From DASTGO01 sp035719045 (GTDB lineage: Bacteria > Actinomycetota > Actinomycetes > Actinomycetales > Kineosporiaceae): a stretch of DNA of 54,288 nt. The position numbers and the translations under genes were made by a program. The notes under the pieces were generated by a model. It saw only the letters and a program-made list of their open reading frames with translations. It had not been told where the DNA came from and did no database searches. The stretch covers positions 1 through 54,288 of the forward strand of contig DASTGO010000035.1 of assembly GCA_035719045.1 (NCBI GenBank), written 5' to 3'. This document shows, in pieces, positions 16,731-24,039 of this stretch; position 1 is the stretch's first letter, and each line of letters opens with the position of its first letter.

Positions 16731-17684
16731 TCAGTCCGGGAGCCGGCCGGCCAGGACCGCGTCACAGACCGCCTGCCCCTCCAGAGCCCCGGCCTGCACG
16801 GCCTCGCCGAAGCCGCACACCCAGCCCGTGACACCCGACGGCCGGCCGGTGGCGTAGTCCGACAGCGCCTGCGAGTAGGTGACACCCGCCGCGACCAGGG
16901 CGGGCTCCCAGACCGCGACCCCGCTGGCGTCCAGACCACGCTCGACCACCACGGCCCGGCACAGGGCCCGGGCCACCAGCCCGTTGCCCGCGGAGAACGG
17001 GCGGACCACCGCCACCTCGGCATGCACCAGGGCGGCGACCAGCAGGGCGGGCACCGAGGCCGGCGCCCGCATCAGGGCGGCCAGGGACTCCAGCCGCCCC
17101 GCGAGCTGCTGTCCGTCCGGGGCGATCAGCGGAGCGCCGGTGGCGTCGTGCAGGTCCGCTCCGTCCCCGGGCTGTGCCCCGGCCGGACGGGGACGGCCCA
17201 GCAGGTCATCGGCCATCAGGCCCGCCCCGGCGGCGGTGTGCAGCCGGGCCAGGGCCTGCAGCGGAGCCTGTCCCCAGGTCGGACCCAGCCGCTCGACCTC
17301 GGCCAGGGCCCGCAGCGCTCCCCTGGCCGTCCGCCCGGCGGCGTCGTCGGGGAAGTCGGCCCGCCCGCGCACAGCGTCCCGGAACAGGGCCACCGGCAGT
17401 TGGGAGCCGGCCAGCGCCGCCGTACTGTGGGCGGCCCGGACCATCGCCTCCGCGCGGGCTGCGGCAGTCCGGCGGCGCAGCGCGGGGTGGCGGCGCAGCG
17501 CGATGCACGCCTCCCGGGTGCTCTCCACGACGGCGGCCACCTCCGGCAGCCCCGCCAGGTGCTCCAGGGCGGCCGCAGTGTCGGCGTCCCGGTCCGCACC
17601 GGCCGCACCGGCCCCCGCGACACCACCGGAATGCCCGGTACGGCCTGGTCGCGCTCCCCCGGCCGTACCGGATGGCACGGTCAC
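16731..17684 (-). CDS. Fic-fold protein lacking the catalytic histidine
   Basis: 317-residue Fic-like protein. The Fic active-site motif HPFx(D/E)GNGRxxR appears as RPFSAGNGLVAR at residues 228-239: the catalytic His is Arg228, the acidic metal ligand is Ala232 and the following Arg is Leu236, while GNG is kept. The usual inhibitory (S/T)xxxE(G/N) helix also seems altered, reading STAALAGS with Ala for Glu. AMP transfer by the known mechanism is therefore unlikely; a binding or regulatory role is more plausible. The GTG at 17684 overlaps the stop of the upstream HAD-like gene by 4 bp, so both are made together. It converges on the GGDEF-EAL gene. The assignment to the Fic fold rests mainly on this motif and the helical pattern around it. 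Confidence 0.75.
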   Translation of the reverse strand: MTVPSGTAGGARPGRTGHSGGVAGAGAAGADRDADTAAALEHLAGLPEVAAVVESTREACIALRRHPALRRRTAAARAEAMVRAAHSTAALAGSQLPVALFRDAVRGRADFPDDAAGRTARGALRALAEVERLGPTWGQAPLQALARLHTAAGAGLMADDLLGRPRPAGAQPGDGADLHDATGAPLIAPDGQQLAGRLESLAALMRAPASVPALLVAALVHAEVAVVRPFSAGNGLVARALCRAVVVERGLDASGVAVWEPALVAAGVTYSQALSDYATGRPSGVTGWVCGFGEAVQAGALEGQAVCDAVLAGRLPD

Positions 17685-18289
17685 AGCACGGGGGCCGCGA
17701 GTGCGTCGCAGGCCGACGCCAGCCTCGCCGCCGTCCGGAACAGGTGGGCGTCCATCCCTGCCGAACGGGCGGCTGTGACGTGCTCCGGGCGGTGGTCGAC
17801 GAACAGCCGCAGCCCCTCCCCGGATGCCCCGCGCAGCGCCTCGGCGAGGAACCGGTGGTCGGGCAGCCGCAGCCGCAGCGAGGTCGAGGTGTGGATCCGG
17901 TCGAAGACCTCCAGCATCGGCCCGTAGAGGGACCGCCAGACCGGCTCATGCCACGGGTTGGTGTTCATCACCCCGATCAGCTGCCAGCCGTCCTGCCGCA
18001 GCTCGCCCAGCAACTGGACGACGTCGAGGTCGACCGGTCCGAACATGTCGTCGAAGACCTCGACCAGCTCGGGATCGCCGCCCCTCCAGTGCAGCAGCGC
18101 CCGCAGGTGCCGGGCGTACTCCGACTCCCCCAGCTCGCCGGTCTCGAACTGGCGCAGGGCCTCGTCCTGCAGGTCACGCGGCTCACTGACACCGAGCTGC
18201 CCGTCGTTGGCCTCCCGCCAGCGGGCGAGGGCGTGCTGCGGGGACAGGTCGAAGACCACATTGCCGAGGGCGCATACGAGAGTAGGCAC
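17681..18289 (-). CDS. HAD-like protein lacking the nucleophilic aspartate
   Basis: 202-residue protein with the layout of YihX-type HAD-IA hydrolases. Motif I reads LVCALGNVVFD where active members have FDLGNVxxD, so the nucleophile position is Ala7. The motif III lysine region reads LRLPDHRF (usually KPDxxxF) and motif IV is VDHRPEHV instead of VDDRxxNV. Motif II (MNTNP) is preserved, as is the helical cap pattern. Phosphatase activity by the standard route looks impossible. The GTG at 18289 is supported by TACGCT eight nt upstream (18302-18297), a leaderless-type start; the open frame extends further but without that support. It is coupled by a GTGA overlap to the degenerate Fic gene and divergent from the LytS gene. 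Confidence 0.8.
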   Translation of the reverse strand: MPTLVCALGNVVFDLSPQHALARWREANDGQLGVSEPRDLQDEALRQFETGELGESEYARHLRALLHWRGGDPELVEVFDDMFGPVDLDVVQLLGELRQDGWQLIGVMNTNPWHEPVWRSLYGPMLEVFDRIHTSTSLRLRLPDHRFLAEALRGASGEGLRLFVDHRPEHVTAARSAGMDAHLFRTAARLASACDALAAPVL

Positions 18290-18584
18290 GACGGTCAGCG
18301 TACTTGTGGGTCCGGACAGCCTCGGGGAGGCGAACGTTTCGTGACGCAAGCATTACCGATGGTCGACCGTTCACCCGATACCCAATCCCGGTTCGCCGGT
18401 TTCACGCCTATTTCCCCCGGCTGGCCGGCGAACGCCCGGATGGTCCCCGACCGGTCCGATCGGACGGTGCGCCGAGCCCTCCCGCAGCAGCGCCGGACGG
18501 TCGGCCCGGCACGTTGGGCGACCGGTCGGATCCGCTGGGCGGCCGGGCCCACCCCGGACCCACGGCGGGCGCTACGGTGCCGAC

Positions 18585-19784
18585 GTGGGTGTACTCACCC
18601 GGATCGGGCCGTGGACGGCGCTCGCGCTGGCCACCTTCGCCGTGGCCGTCACGGCCGCCCTCGTGGTCCGCACCATCCTGCGCCGCCGCGACCTCGGAAC
18701 CCCGGCGGACCGGGCCACCTTCACCACCCTGCACACCGCATCCCTGGCCGCCCCGCATCTGCGGGAGGGACTCACCCCTACCGGGGCGAACCGGGCCGCC
18801 AGACATCTGCGCAACCTGCTGGACACGGCCGCGATCGCGCTCACGGACGCCACCACGACACTGGCCTGGGACGGCACGGGGTCCCACCACCGGGCCGCCG
18901 CGATCGACCATGCCGCCGAGGTGCTGCGCACCGGACAGCCGGTGGTGCTGGACGGGGCACAGGTGGCCTGCGGGGACGTCGACTGCCCGATCCGGTCCGC
19001 GGTGGTCGCACCGGTGACCGGTGAGGACAGGGTGGTCGGCACCTTCATCGCCTACGGGCCGGACACCAATGCCGGACTGGTCCGGGCCACGGTGGAGGTG
19101 GCCCGCTGGGTGTCCTCGCAGGTGGAACTGGCCGACCTGGACCATTCCCGGACCCGGGCCATCGAGGCGGAACTGCGGGCGCTGCGGGCCCAGATCAGCC
19201 CGCACTTCATCTACAACTCCCTGGCCGCCATCGCCTCCTTCGTCCGGACCGATCCCGAACGGGCCCGGGAACTGCTGCTGGAGTTCGCCGACTTCACCCG
19301 GTACGCGTTCCGCCGCGGCGGGGACTTCACCACGCTGTCGGACGAACTGCGCAACATCGAGCGGTACCTGGTGCTGGAACAGGCCCGGTTCGGCGACCGC
19401 CTGCAGGTCCAACTGCTGGTCGCCCCGGAGGTGCTGCCCGTCGCGGTGCCCTTCCTCGCCCTGCAGCCGTTGGTGGAGAACGCCGTCCGGCACGGTCTGG
19501 AGGGCAAGACCGGGACCGGGCACGTGGTCCTGGTCGCCGAGGACGCCGGGGCGGAGGCCCTGATCTGGGTCGAGGACGACGGGGCGGGCAGCGATCCCGA
19601 ACTGATCCGCCGGGTGCTCGCCGGGGAGTCCGCAGCCGACTCGGTGGGGCTGGGCAATGTGGACGCCCGGCTGCGGCAGGTGTTCGGCGACGAGTACGGG
19701 CTCGTGGTGGAGACCGCCCCCGGTGCGGGAACTAAGGTGAGCCTACGCATCCCCAAGTACGCACCGGGGGTACGGGCCGGCTGA
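18585..19784 (+). CDS. LytS-type sensor histidine kinase
   Basis: 399-residue sensor kinase of the LytS/YehU (His_kinase plus HATPase_c) class. One N-terminal membrane helix (about residues 8-30), a GAF-like cytosolic sensor (about 45-190) containing the CGDVDCPIRSAVVAPV segment, then the phosphoacceptor motif AQISPHFIYNSL with His207 and the ATPase motifs LVENAVRHGLE, EDDGAGSD and GLGNVDARL. A similar arrangement in enteric BtsS/YpdA proteins senses pyruvate and controls transporters. The neighbouring symporters suggest a monocarboxylate signal here, which is inference. GTG start at 18585 with TACGGT seven nt upstream fits a leaderless mRNA. A perfect 17-bp tandem duplication begins at its stop codon. 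Confidence 0.92.
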   Translation: MGVLTRIGPWTALALATFAVAVTAALVVRTILRRRDLGTPADRATFTTLHTASLAAPHLREGLTPTGANRAARHLRNLLDTAAIALTDATTTLAWDGTGSHHRAAAIDHAAEVLRTGQPVVLDGAQVACGDVDCPIRSAVVAPVTGEDRVVGTFIAYGPDTNAGLVRATVEVARWVSSQVELADLDHSRTRAIEAELRALRAQISPHFIYNSLAAIASFVRTDPERARELLLEFADFTRYAFRRGGDFTTLSDELRNIERYLVLEQARFGDRLQVQLLVAPEVLPVAVPFLALQPLVENAVRHGLEGKTGTGHVVLVAEDAGAEALIWVEDDGAGSDPELIRRVLAGESAADSVGLGNVDARLRQVFGDEYGLVVETAPGAGTKVSLRIPKYAPGVRAG

Positions 19785-19814
19785 TCGGCCCCGCGTCCTG
19801 ATCGGCCCCGCGTC
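19781..19814. repeat. Perfect 17-bp tandem duplication spanning a stop codon
   Basis: CTGATCGGCCCCGCGTC occurs twice without a gap (19781-19797, 19798-19814). The first copy contains the TGA stop of the LytS gene. Right after it GATCAC is repeated at 19815-19820 and 19828-19833 with 13-bp spacing, in the leader region of the LytTR gene. Confidence 0.95.
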
Positions 19815-19886
19815 GATCACATCAGTTGATCACGTCACGCGACACCCCCTCGCAGCCGCCCCCCGGGACGTCGTACCCTCCGGTCC

Positions 19887-20654
19887 ATGGCCGGTGCGAC
19901 GACGCCCCCGGGGCAACCCCTTCGCGCCCTCGTCGTGGACGACGAGGCGCCCGCGCTGGAGGAGCTCGCCTGGCTGCTCAGCAAGGACCCCCGGATCGGC
20001 AGCATCCGGAAGGCCTCCAGCGGCGCCGAGGCACTGCGGGCCCTGGACGCCGAACCCGTCGACGTCATCTTCAGCGACATCAAGATGCCCGGACTGGACG
20101 GGCTCGACCTGGCCCGGGTCCTCGCCCGGTTCAGCCAGCGCCCGCAGGTCGTGTTCGTGACCGCCTATGACCGGCACGCCCTGGATGCCTTCGACCTGCG
20201 GGCCACCGACTACGTGATGAAGCCGGTCCGCGAGGAACGGCTGGCCGAGGCCGTCCGCCGGGTGGTCGAGGCCACCGGCGCACCGGAGGCACCACCCAAG
20301 GTCGAGGACGAGACCATCGCGGTCGAGTTGGGCGGAGTCACCCGGTTCGTCCTGCGTTCCCAGGTCCGTTACGTCGAGGCCCACGGCGACTACGCCCGCC
20401 TGCACACAGCCACCAGCAGCCATCTGGTCCGGGTGCCGCTGACCACTCTGGAGGAGCGGTGGGCGGACGCCGGTTTCGTCCGGATCCACCGCTCCACCTT
20501 GGTCGCCCTGCCGCATGTGGACGAGATCCGGGTCGACGGTGGGCGCTGCGCCGTCCGGCTCGGTGACCGGATCCTGCAGGTCAGTCGCCGGCACACCAAG
20601 GAGTTGCGGGACAAGCTGGTCCGGGCGTCGAGCCTGTCCCGCGAGCAGCGGTGA
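19887..20654 (+). CDS. LytTR-family response regulator
   Basis: 255-residue two-component response regulator, cognate of the preceding LytS-type kinase. Receiver domain at residues about 12-130 with acidic pocket VVDDEAP, phosphoacceptor Asp64 in FSDIKMPG, the TAYD segment and the KPV lysine. A C-terminal LytTR DNA-binding domain follows (about 145-250), with FVRIHRSTLVAL and YVEAHGDY motifs typical of AgrA/LytR. ATG at 19887 has TACCCT eight nt upstream, suggesting its own leaderless transcript. The stop overlaps the next GTG by 4 bp. Probable targets are the adjacent transporter genes. Confidence 0.94.
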   Translation: MAGATTPPGQPLRALVVDDEAPALEELAWLLSKDPRIGSIRKASSGAEALRALDAEPVDVIFSDIKMPGLDGLDLARVLARFSQRPQVVFVTAYDRHALDAFDLRATDYVMKPVREERLAEAVRRVVEATGAPEAPPKVEDETIAVELGGVTRFVLRSQVRYVEAHGDYARLHTATSSHLVRVPLTTLEERWADAGFVRIHRSTLVALPHVDEIRVDGGRCAVRLGDRILQVSRRHTKELRDKLVRASSLSREQR

Positions 20655-21430
20655 CCGAACAGGTGCCCCCCGGCGATCGCGGGGAGGTGGCCCGCCCGGC
20701 CGGCGGCACCCCACCCGGCACGGCACCACCGGCCCCCGATCCCCCAGCCGGGACCGAGCCAGGGCCGACCGCCGCCGAACCGACCGGACCCGAACCGATG
20801 GCCGCCAGGCCGACCGCCGCCGAACCGGTCAAGCCCGAGCCGATCGGGGTACGGCCCGTCGAGCCGGGACCGACCTTCCGCGCCGGGACGGCCTGGATGC
20901 CCGTCCGGGACGGTGGCCGCTCCGCCCGCGACGACGTGGACCGGTTGTCCCGCAACGACTTGTCCCGCAACGACGCGCAGCGGCCGTCCCGGCCGGGCGA
21001 GCGCACGGGTCGCGGCGAGGCCGAGCGGTACCGGATCCGCGGGACGGGGCGCGGCACGCGCGGCGGGCCGCAGCGGGTCCGGGTGACCAGCCCCCGGATG
21101 GCCGCCACCGCCCGGGCTCCGGTCCGCACCGTGAGCCGCGAGATCGACGAGCAGACCGGGGTCGGCGAGGTCTACCTGCGGTCCCTGCTGCGGGCGCAGT
21201 TGCGGCTCGGGCTGTCGGTGATCGCGGTGCTCGCCCTCGCCCTGGGCACCCTCCCGCTGGTGTTCGCCGTGATCCCGCGGCTGGGCACGGTCCGGCTGTT
21301 CACCGTGCCGCTGCCGTGGCTGCTGGTCGGGGTGAGCGTGTACCCGCTGCTGTTCGGCGTGGCCTGGTGGCACGTCATCGCCGCGGAGCGGGCCGAGAAG
21401 GACTTCGCCGCGATCGTCGAGAGCGACTGA
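20651..21430 (+). CDS. Two-TM membrane protein (DUF485-like partner) with disordered N-terminus
   Basis: 259 residues. Residues 1-160 are Pro/Ala/Arg-rich low complexity with internal duplications, for example LSRND twice, encoded by a perfect 15-bp tandem repeat at 20945-20974. The last 90 residues carry two hydrophobic helices and a short charged C-terminus, resembling the small DUF485-type subunits that precede actP-like symporters. GTGA overlap with the response regulator and position just before a symporter gene suggest an auxiliary subunit of that transporter. I do not recognise a named family for the full protein. Confidence 0.75.
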   Translation: MTEQVPPGDRGEVARPAGGTPPGTAPPAPDPPAGTEPGPTAAEPTGPEPMAARPTAAEPVKPEPIGVRPVEPGPTFRAGTAWMPVRDGGRSARDDVDRLSRNDLSRNDAQRPSRPGERTGRGEAERYRIRGTGRGTRGGPQRVRVTSPRMAATARAPVRTVSREIDEQTGVGEVYLRSLLRAQLRLGLSVIAVLALALGTLPLVFAVIPRLGTVRLFTVPLPWLLVGVSVYPLLFGVAWWHVIAAERAEKDFAAIVESD

Positions 21431-21494
21431 GCGCCGTGGCGCAGGGCGAGGGCCGCCGCGTCGGCGGGTGCGCGGGCCGGGACGGGCGCCGCCG

Positions 21495-23333
21495 ATGGTG
21501 AACCCGAACCCGGTCACCTGGCCGCAGATCGCCTCGGTGGTCCTGGTCTGCGTGGCGACCGTCGCGGTCGGCGCGATCGGCCTGCGGCTGTCCCGGACCA
21601 CCAGCGACTTCTACGTGGCCAGTCGCGTGGTCAGCCCACGTTCCAACGCCTTCGCGATCTGCGGGGAGTACCTGTCGGCGGCCAGCTTCCTCGGGGTCGC
21701 CGGGCTGATCCTCGCCTTCGGCGTCGACATCCTCTGGTACCCGGTCGGCTACGCGGCGGGCTACCTCGTCCTGCTGGCCCTGGTGGCTGCACCGCTGCGC
21801 CGGTCCGGGGCGTACACCCTGCCGGACTTCGCCGAGATCCGCCTGCAGTCCCAACTGGTCCGGCGGATCGCCTCACTGCTCGTGGTCGGCATCGGCTGGC
21901 TGTACCTGCTGCCGCAGTTCCAGGGCGCGGGGCTGGCTCTGCGCACGGTGACCGGTGCACCGAAATGGGTCGGGGCCCTGGTGGTCGCGCTCGTCGTCCT
22001 GCTCAACGTGGTGGCCGGCGGGATGCGCTCGATCACGATCGTGCAGGCGTTCCAGTTCTGGCTCAAGCTGACCGCGATCGCGCTGCCGGTCGCCCTGCTC
22101 ACCCTGGCCTGGATGGCCGACGGCAGACCGGATCCGGGCTCCGCAGGGCTGCCGGTGGCGCGGACCACCACAACGGTCCGGCTGCCGGACTCGGTGACCC
22201 TGACGGTGGACCGGCCGATCCTTGTGACGGTGCACGGTTGGGTCGACGGCCGGCGGGTCGACGGTCCGGTGGAACTTCCGCAGGGCCGGGTGGTGCTGCG
22301 GGCCGAGACGCAGGTGACACTGGAGAAGGGGCAACCGGTCCCGCATGTCGCCGAGATCCAGGCCAGCACCGGGAAGGCTTGGGACGCACCGAATTCCGGG
22401 GCCGGCGGCCGGGACCACCCGCTCTACCGGCTCTACTCGCTGCTGCTGGCGCTGCTGTTCGGCACGATGGGGCTGCCGCACGTCCTGGTTCGCTTCTACA
22501 CCAACCCCGACGGCCGCGCCGCCCGCCGGACCACGCTGGTCGTCATCGGCCTGCTCGGCCTGTTCTACGTGTTCCCACCGTTCTACGGGGCGATGGGACG
22601 GGTCTACGGTCCCGACCTGCTGATGACCGGCCGCACCGACGCCGTCGTTCTCCTTCTGCCGGAACGGATGCTGCCCGGCATCTGGGGTCTGTTGCTGTCG
22701 GCGCTGGTGACCGCCGGGGCGTTCGCGGCGTTCCTGTCGACCTCCAGCGGGCTGACCGTGTCCGTCGCGGGAGTACTCAGCCAGGACCTGCTGCGCGGGC
22801 GGTTCCGGGCCAGCGTGCGGGGTTTCCGGCTCGGCGCGGTGATCGCGATCGGGATCCCCACGGCACTGTCCCTGCTGGCCCTGCGGACCAGCATCGCCGA
22901 CACCGTCGGGCTGGCGTTCGCCGTGGCCGCGTCGACGTTCTTCCCCTTGCTGGCACTGGGAATCTGGTGGCGCCGGCTCACCCGGGCCGGAGCCGTCGCC
23001 GGGCTGCTCGCCGGCGGGACCCTGGCTTCGGGGGCCGTCACGTACACCATCGTCGCGGGGTCCAGCCACGGCATGCTCGCCGCCCTGCTCGCCCAGCCCG
23101 CCGCCTGGACGGTGCCGACGGCCTTCGCGGTGATGATCGGGGTGTCCCTGGCCACCCGGCGGACCGTCCCGGCGTCCGCCACCCGGATCATGGTCCGGCT
23201 GCACGCCCCCGAGGCGCTGGACCTGGACCGCGGGGACACCCGGACCGACGCCCGCCGGGAACGCCGCGGCGAGACCAGGAACGACGGCCGGGGGGACGGC
23301 CGGGGCGAGGCCACGCAAGCCTTGCCGCGGTAG
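21495..23333 (+). CDS. Solute:sodium symporter, ActP/MctC-like, with extracytoplasmic insert
   Basis: 612-residue secondary transporter of the SSS family with 12-13 hydrophobic helices. The N-terminal signature YLSAASFLGVAGLIL and the PHVLVRFYT segment match cation/acetate symporters (ActP, MctC). Compared with the second symporter of this window it carries an extra stretch of about 95 residues (roughly 213-309), rich in Thr/Val and beta-like, between helices, presumably exposed outside. The tail is Arg/Asp-rich and charged. I prefer the ATG at 21495; a GTG at 21468 is in frame. It is the last gene of the LytS/LytTR operon, so a substrate sensed by that system (pyruvate or another monocarboxylate) is a reasonable guess. 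Confidence 0.88.
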   Translation: MVNPNPVTWPQIASVVLVCVATVAVGAIGLRLSRTTSDFYVASRVVSPRSNAFAICGEYLSAASFLGVAGLILAFGVDILWYPVGYAAGYLVLLALVAAPLRRSGAYTLPDFAEIRLQSQLVRRIASLLVVGIGWLYLLPQFQGAGLALRTVTGAPKWVGALVVALVVLLNVVAGGMRSITIVQAFQFWLKLTAIALPVALLTLAWMADGRPDPGSAGLPVARTTTTVRLPDSVTLTVDRPILVTVHGWVDGRRVDGPVELPQGRVVLRAETQVTLEKGQPVPHVAEIQASTGKAWDAPNSGAGGRDHPLYRLYSLLLALLFGTMGLPHVLVRFYTNPDGRAARRTTLVVIGLLGLFYVFPPFYGAMGRVYGPDLLMTGRTDAVVLLLPERMLPGIWGLLLSALVTAGAFAAFLSTSSGLTVSVAGVLSQDLLRGRFRASVRGFRLGAVIAIGIPTALSLLALRTSIADTVGLAFAVAASTFFPLLALGIWWRRLTRAGAVAGLLAGGTLASGAVTYTIVAGSSHGMLAALLAQPAAWTVPTAFAVMIGVSLATRRTVPASATRIMVRLHAPEALDLDRGDTRTDARRERRGETRNDGRGDGRGEATQALPR

Positions 23334-23612
23334 GCGCTCACCCTCCGGGCCACTCGTCGCCCCCATGATCCGTTCGCCGCGGCCGGCCGGGGCCACGTCC
23401 GGCCCGTTTCGAGCCGTCCCGGGTGGCAGCACTGATCTGCGAGGTCCGCCACGGACTGTCGGCCCGGGTCCCCGCCGGCCAGCTTCCCGATCATGTTGAC
23501 ACGGTGTGACGTAGGCCACTCGTCGCGCGTTCAGGACCGTTCGGCGCAGTGTGATCACCCGTGCACCGTCACTCTCCGCCCGCTGGCCGCAGTGCCGCGC
23601 CAACCCCCTTCA

Positions 23613-23628
23613 GGTGAGGTCGATCACA
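23613..23628. promoter_or_regulatory. CRP-type operator 1 upstream of DUF485-actP
   Basis: GGTGA-N6-TCACA, one mismatch to the actinobacterial Crp/GlxR consensus TGTGA-N6-TCACA. Centred about 74 bp upstream of the DUF485 start codon. Confidence 0.7.
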
Positions 23629-23635
23629 GCTCCAC

Positions 23636-23651
23636 AGTGAGCGCCGTCACA
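23636..23651. promoter_or_regulatory. CRP-type operator 2 upstream of DUF485-actP
   Basis: AGTGA-N6-TCACA, one mismatch to consensus, 23 bp (about two helical turns) downstream of operator 1, so two Crp dimers could bind on the same DNA face. Confidence 0.7.
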
Positions 23652-23694
23652 GCCGTGCGCACCCGGGCGACGGCGCGTACGACGAGGAGGTCGC

Positions 23695-24039
23695 GTGTCC
23701 ATGACCCCAACTGCCCGCACCGGCGGGCCCGGAACCTCCTACCAGGAGGTGCAGGCGAGCCAGGAGTTCGGCGAACTCCGCAACCGCTTCCGCAAGTTCG
23801 TCTTCCCGATGACCGGACTGTTCCTCGCCTGGTACTTCCTGTACGTCGGCCTCGCGGCGTTCGCGCCCGGTTTCATGTCCACCAAGGTCATGGGCAACAT
23901 CAACATCGGCCTGATCTTCGGGCTGCTGCAGTTCGTGTCCACCTTCGCGATCACGATGATCTACGCCCGCTGGGCCGACCGTCAGTTCGACCCGACCGCC
24001 GAGCGGCTGCGGGAGCACATGGAGAGGGGCCAGCTGTGA
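23695..24039 (+). CDS. DUF485 membrane protein, partner of ActP
   Basis: 114-residue DUF485 family protein with two membrane helices (about residues 42-62 and 75-97) and the typical FRKFVFPMTGLFLAWYFLYV and MGNINIGLIFGLLQF segments. Such proteins are encoded immediately before acetate/monocarboxylate symporters (YjcH-ActP in enterics, upstream of MctC in corynebacteria). GAGGAGG lies four nt before the GTG at 23695; an ATG two codons later is equally possible. The stop overlaps the actP start (GTGA). Two CRP-type operators precede it. Confidence 0.95.
   Translation: MSMTPTARTGGPGTSYQEVQASQEFGELRNRFRKFVFPMTGLFLAWYFLYVGLAAFAPGFMSTKVMGNINIGLIFGLLQFVSTFAITMIYARWADRQFDPTAERLREHMERGQL

Larger units (their letters stand above)
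23334..23694. other. Regulatory spacer upstream of DUF485-actP
   Basis: 361 bp with no gene. It holds two CRP-type palindromes (23613-23628, 23636-23651), a third weak half-site (TGTGA at 23505), and a 13-bp direct repeat GGCCACTCGTCGC at 23348 and 23514. No obvious terminator hairpin follows the upstream symporter gene. Confidence 0.6.

Noticed and set aside
23505..23520. Third CRP-type site (TGTGA-N6-CCACT) before DUF485-actP
   Set aside because: The second arm mismatches at two positions; too weak to claim.
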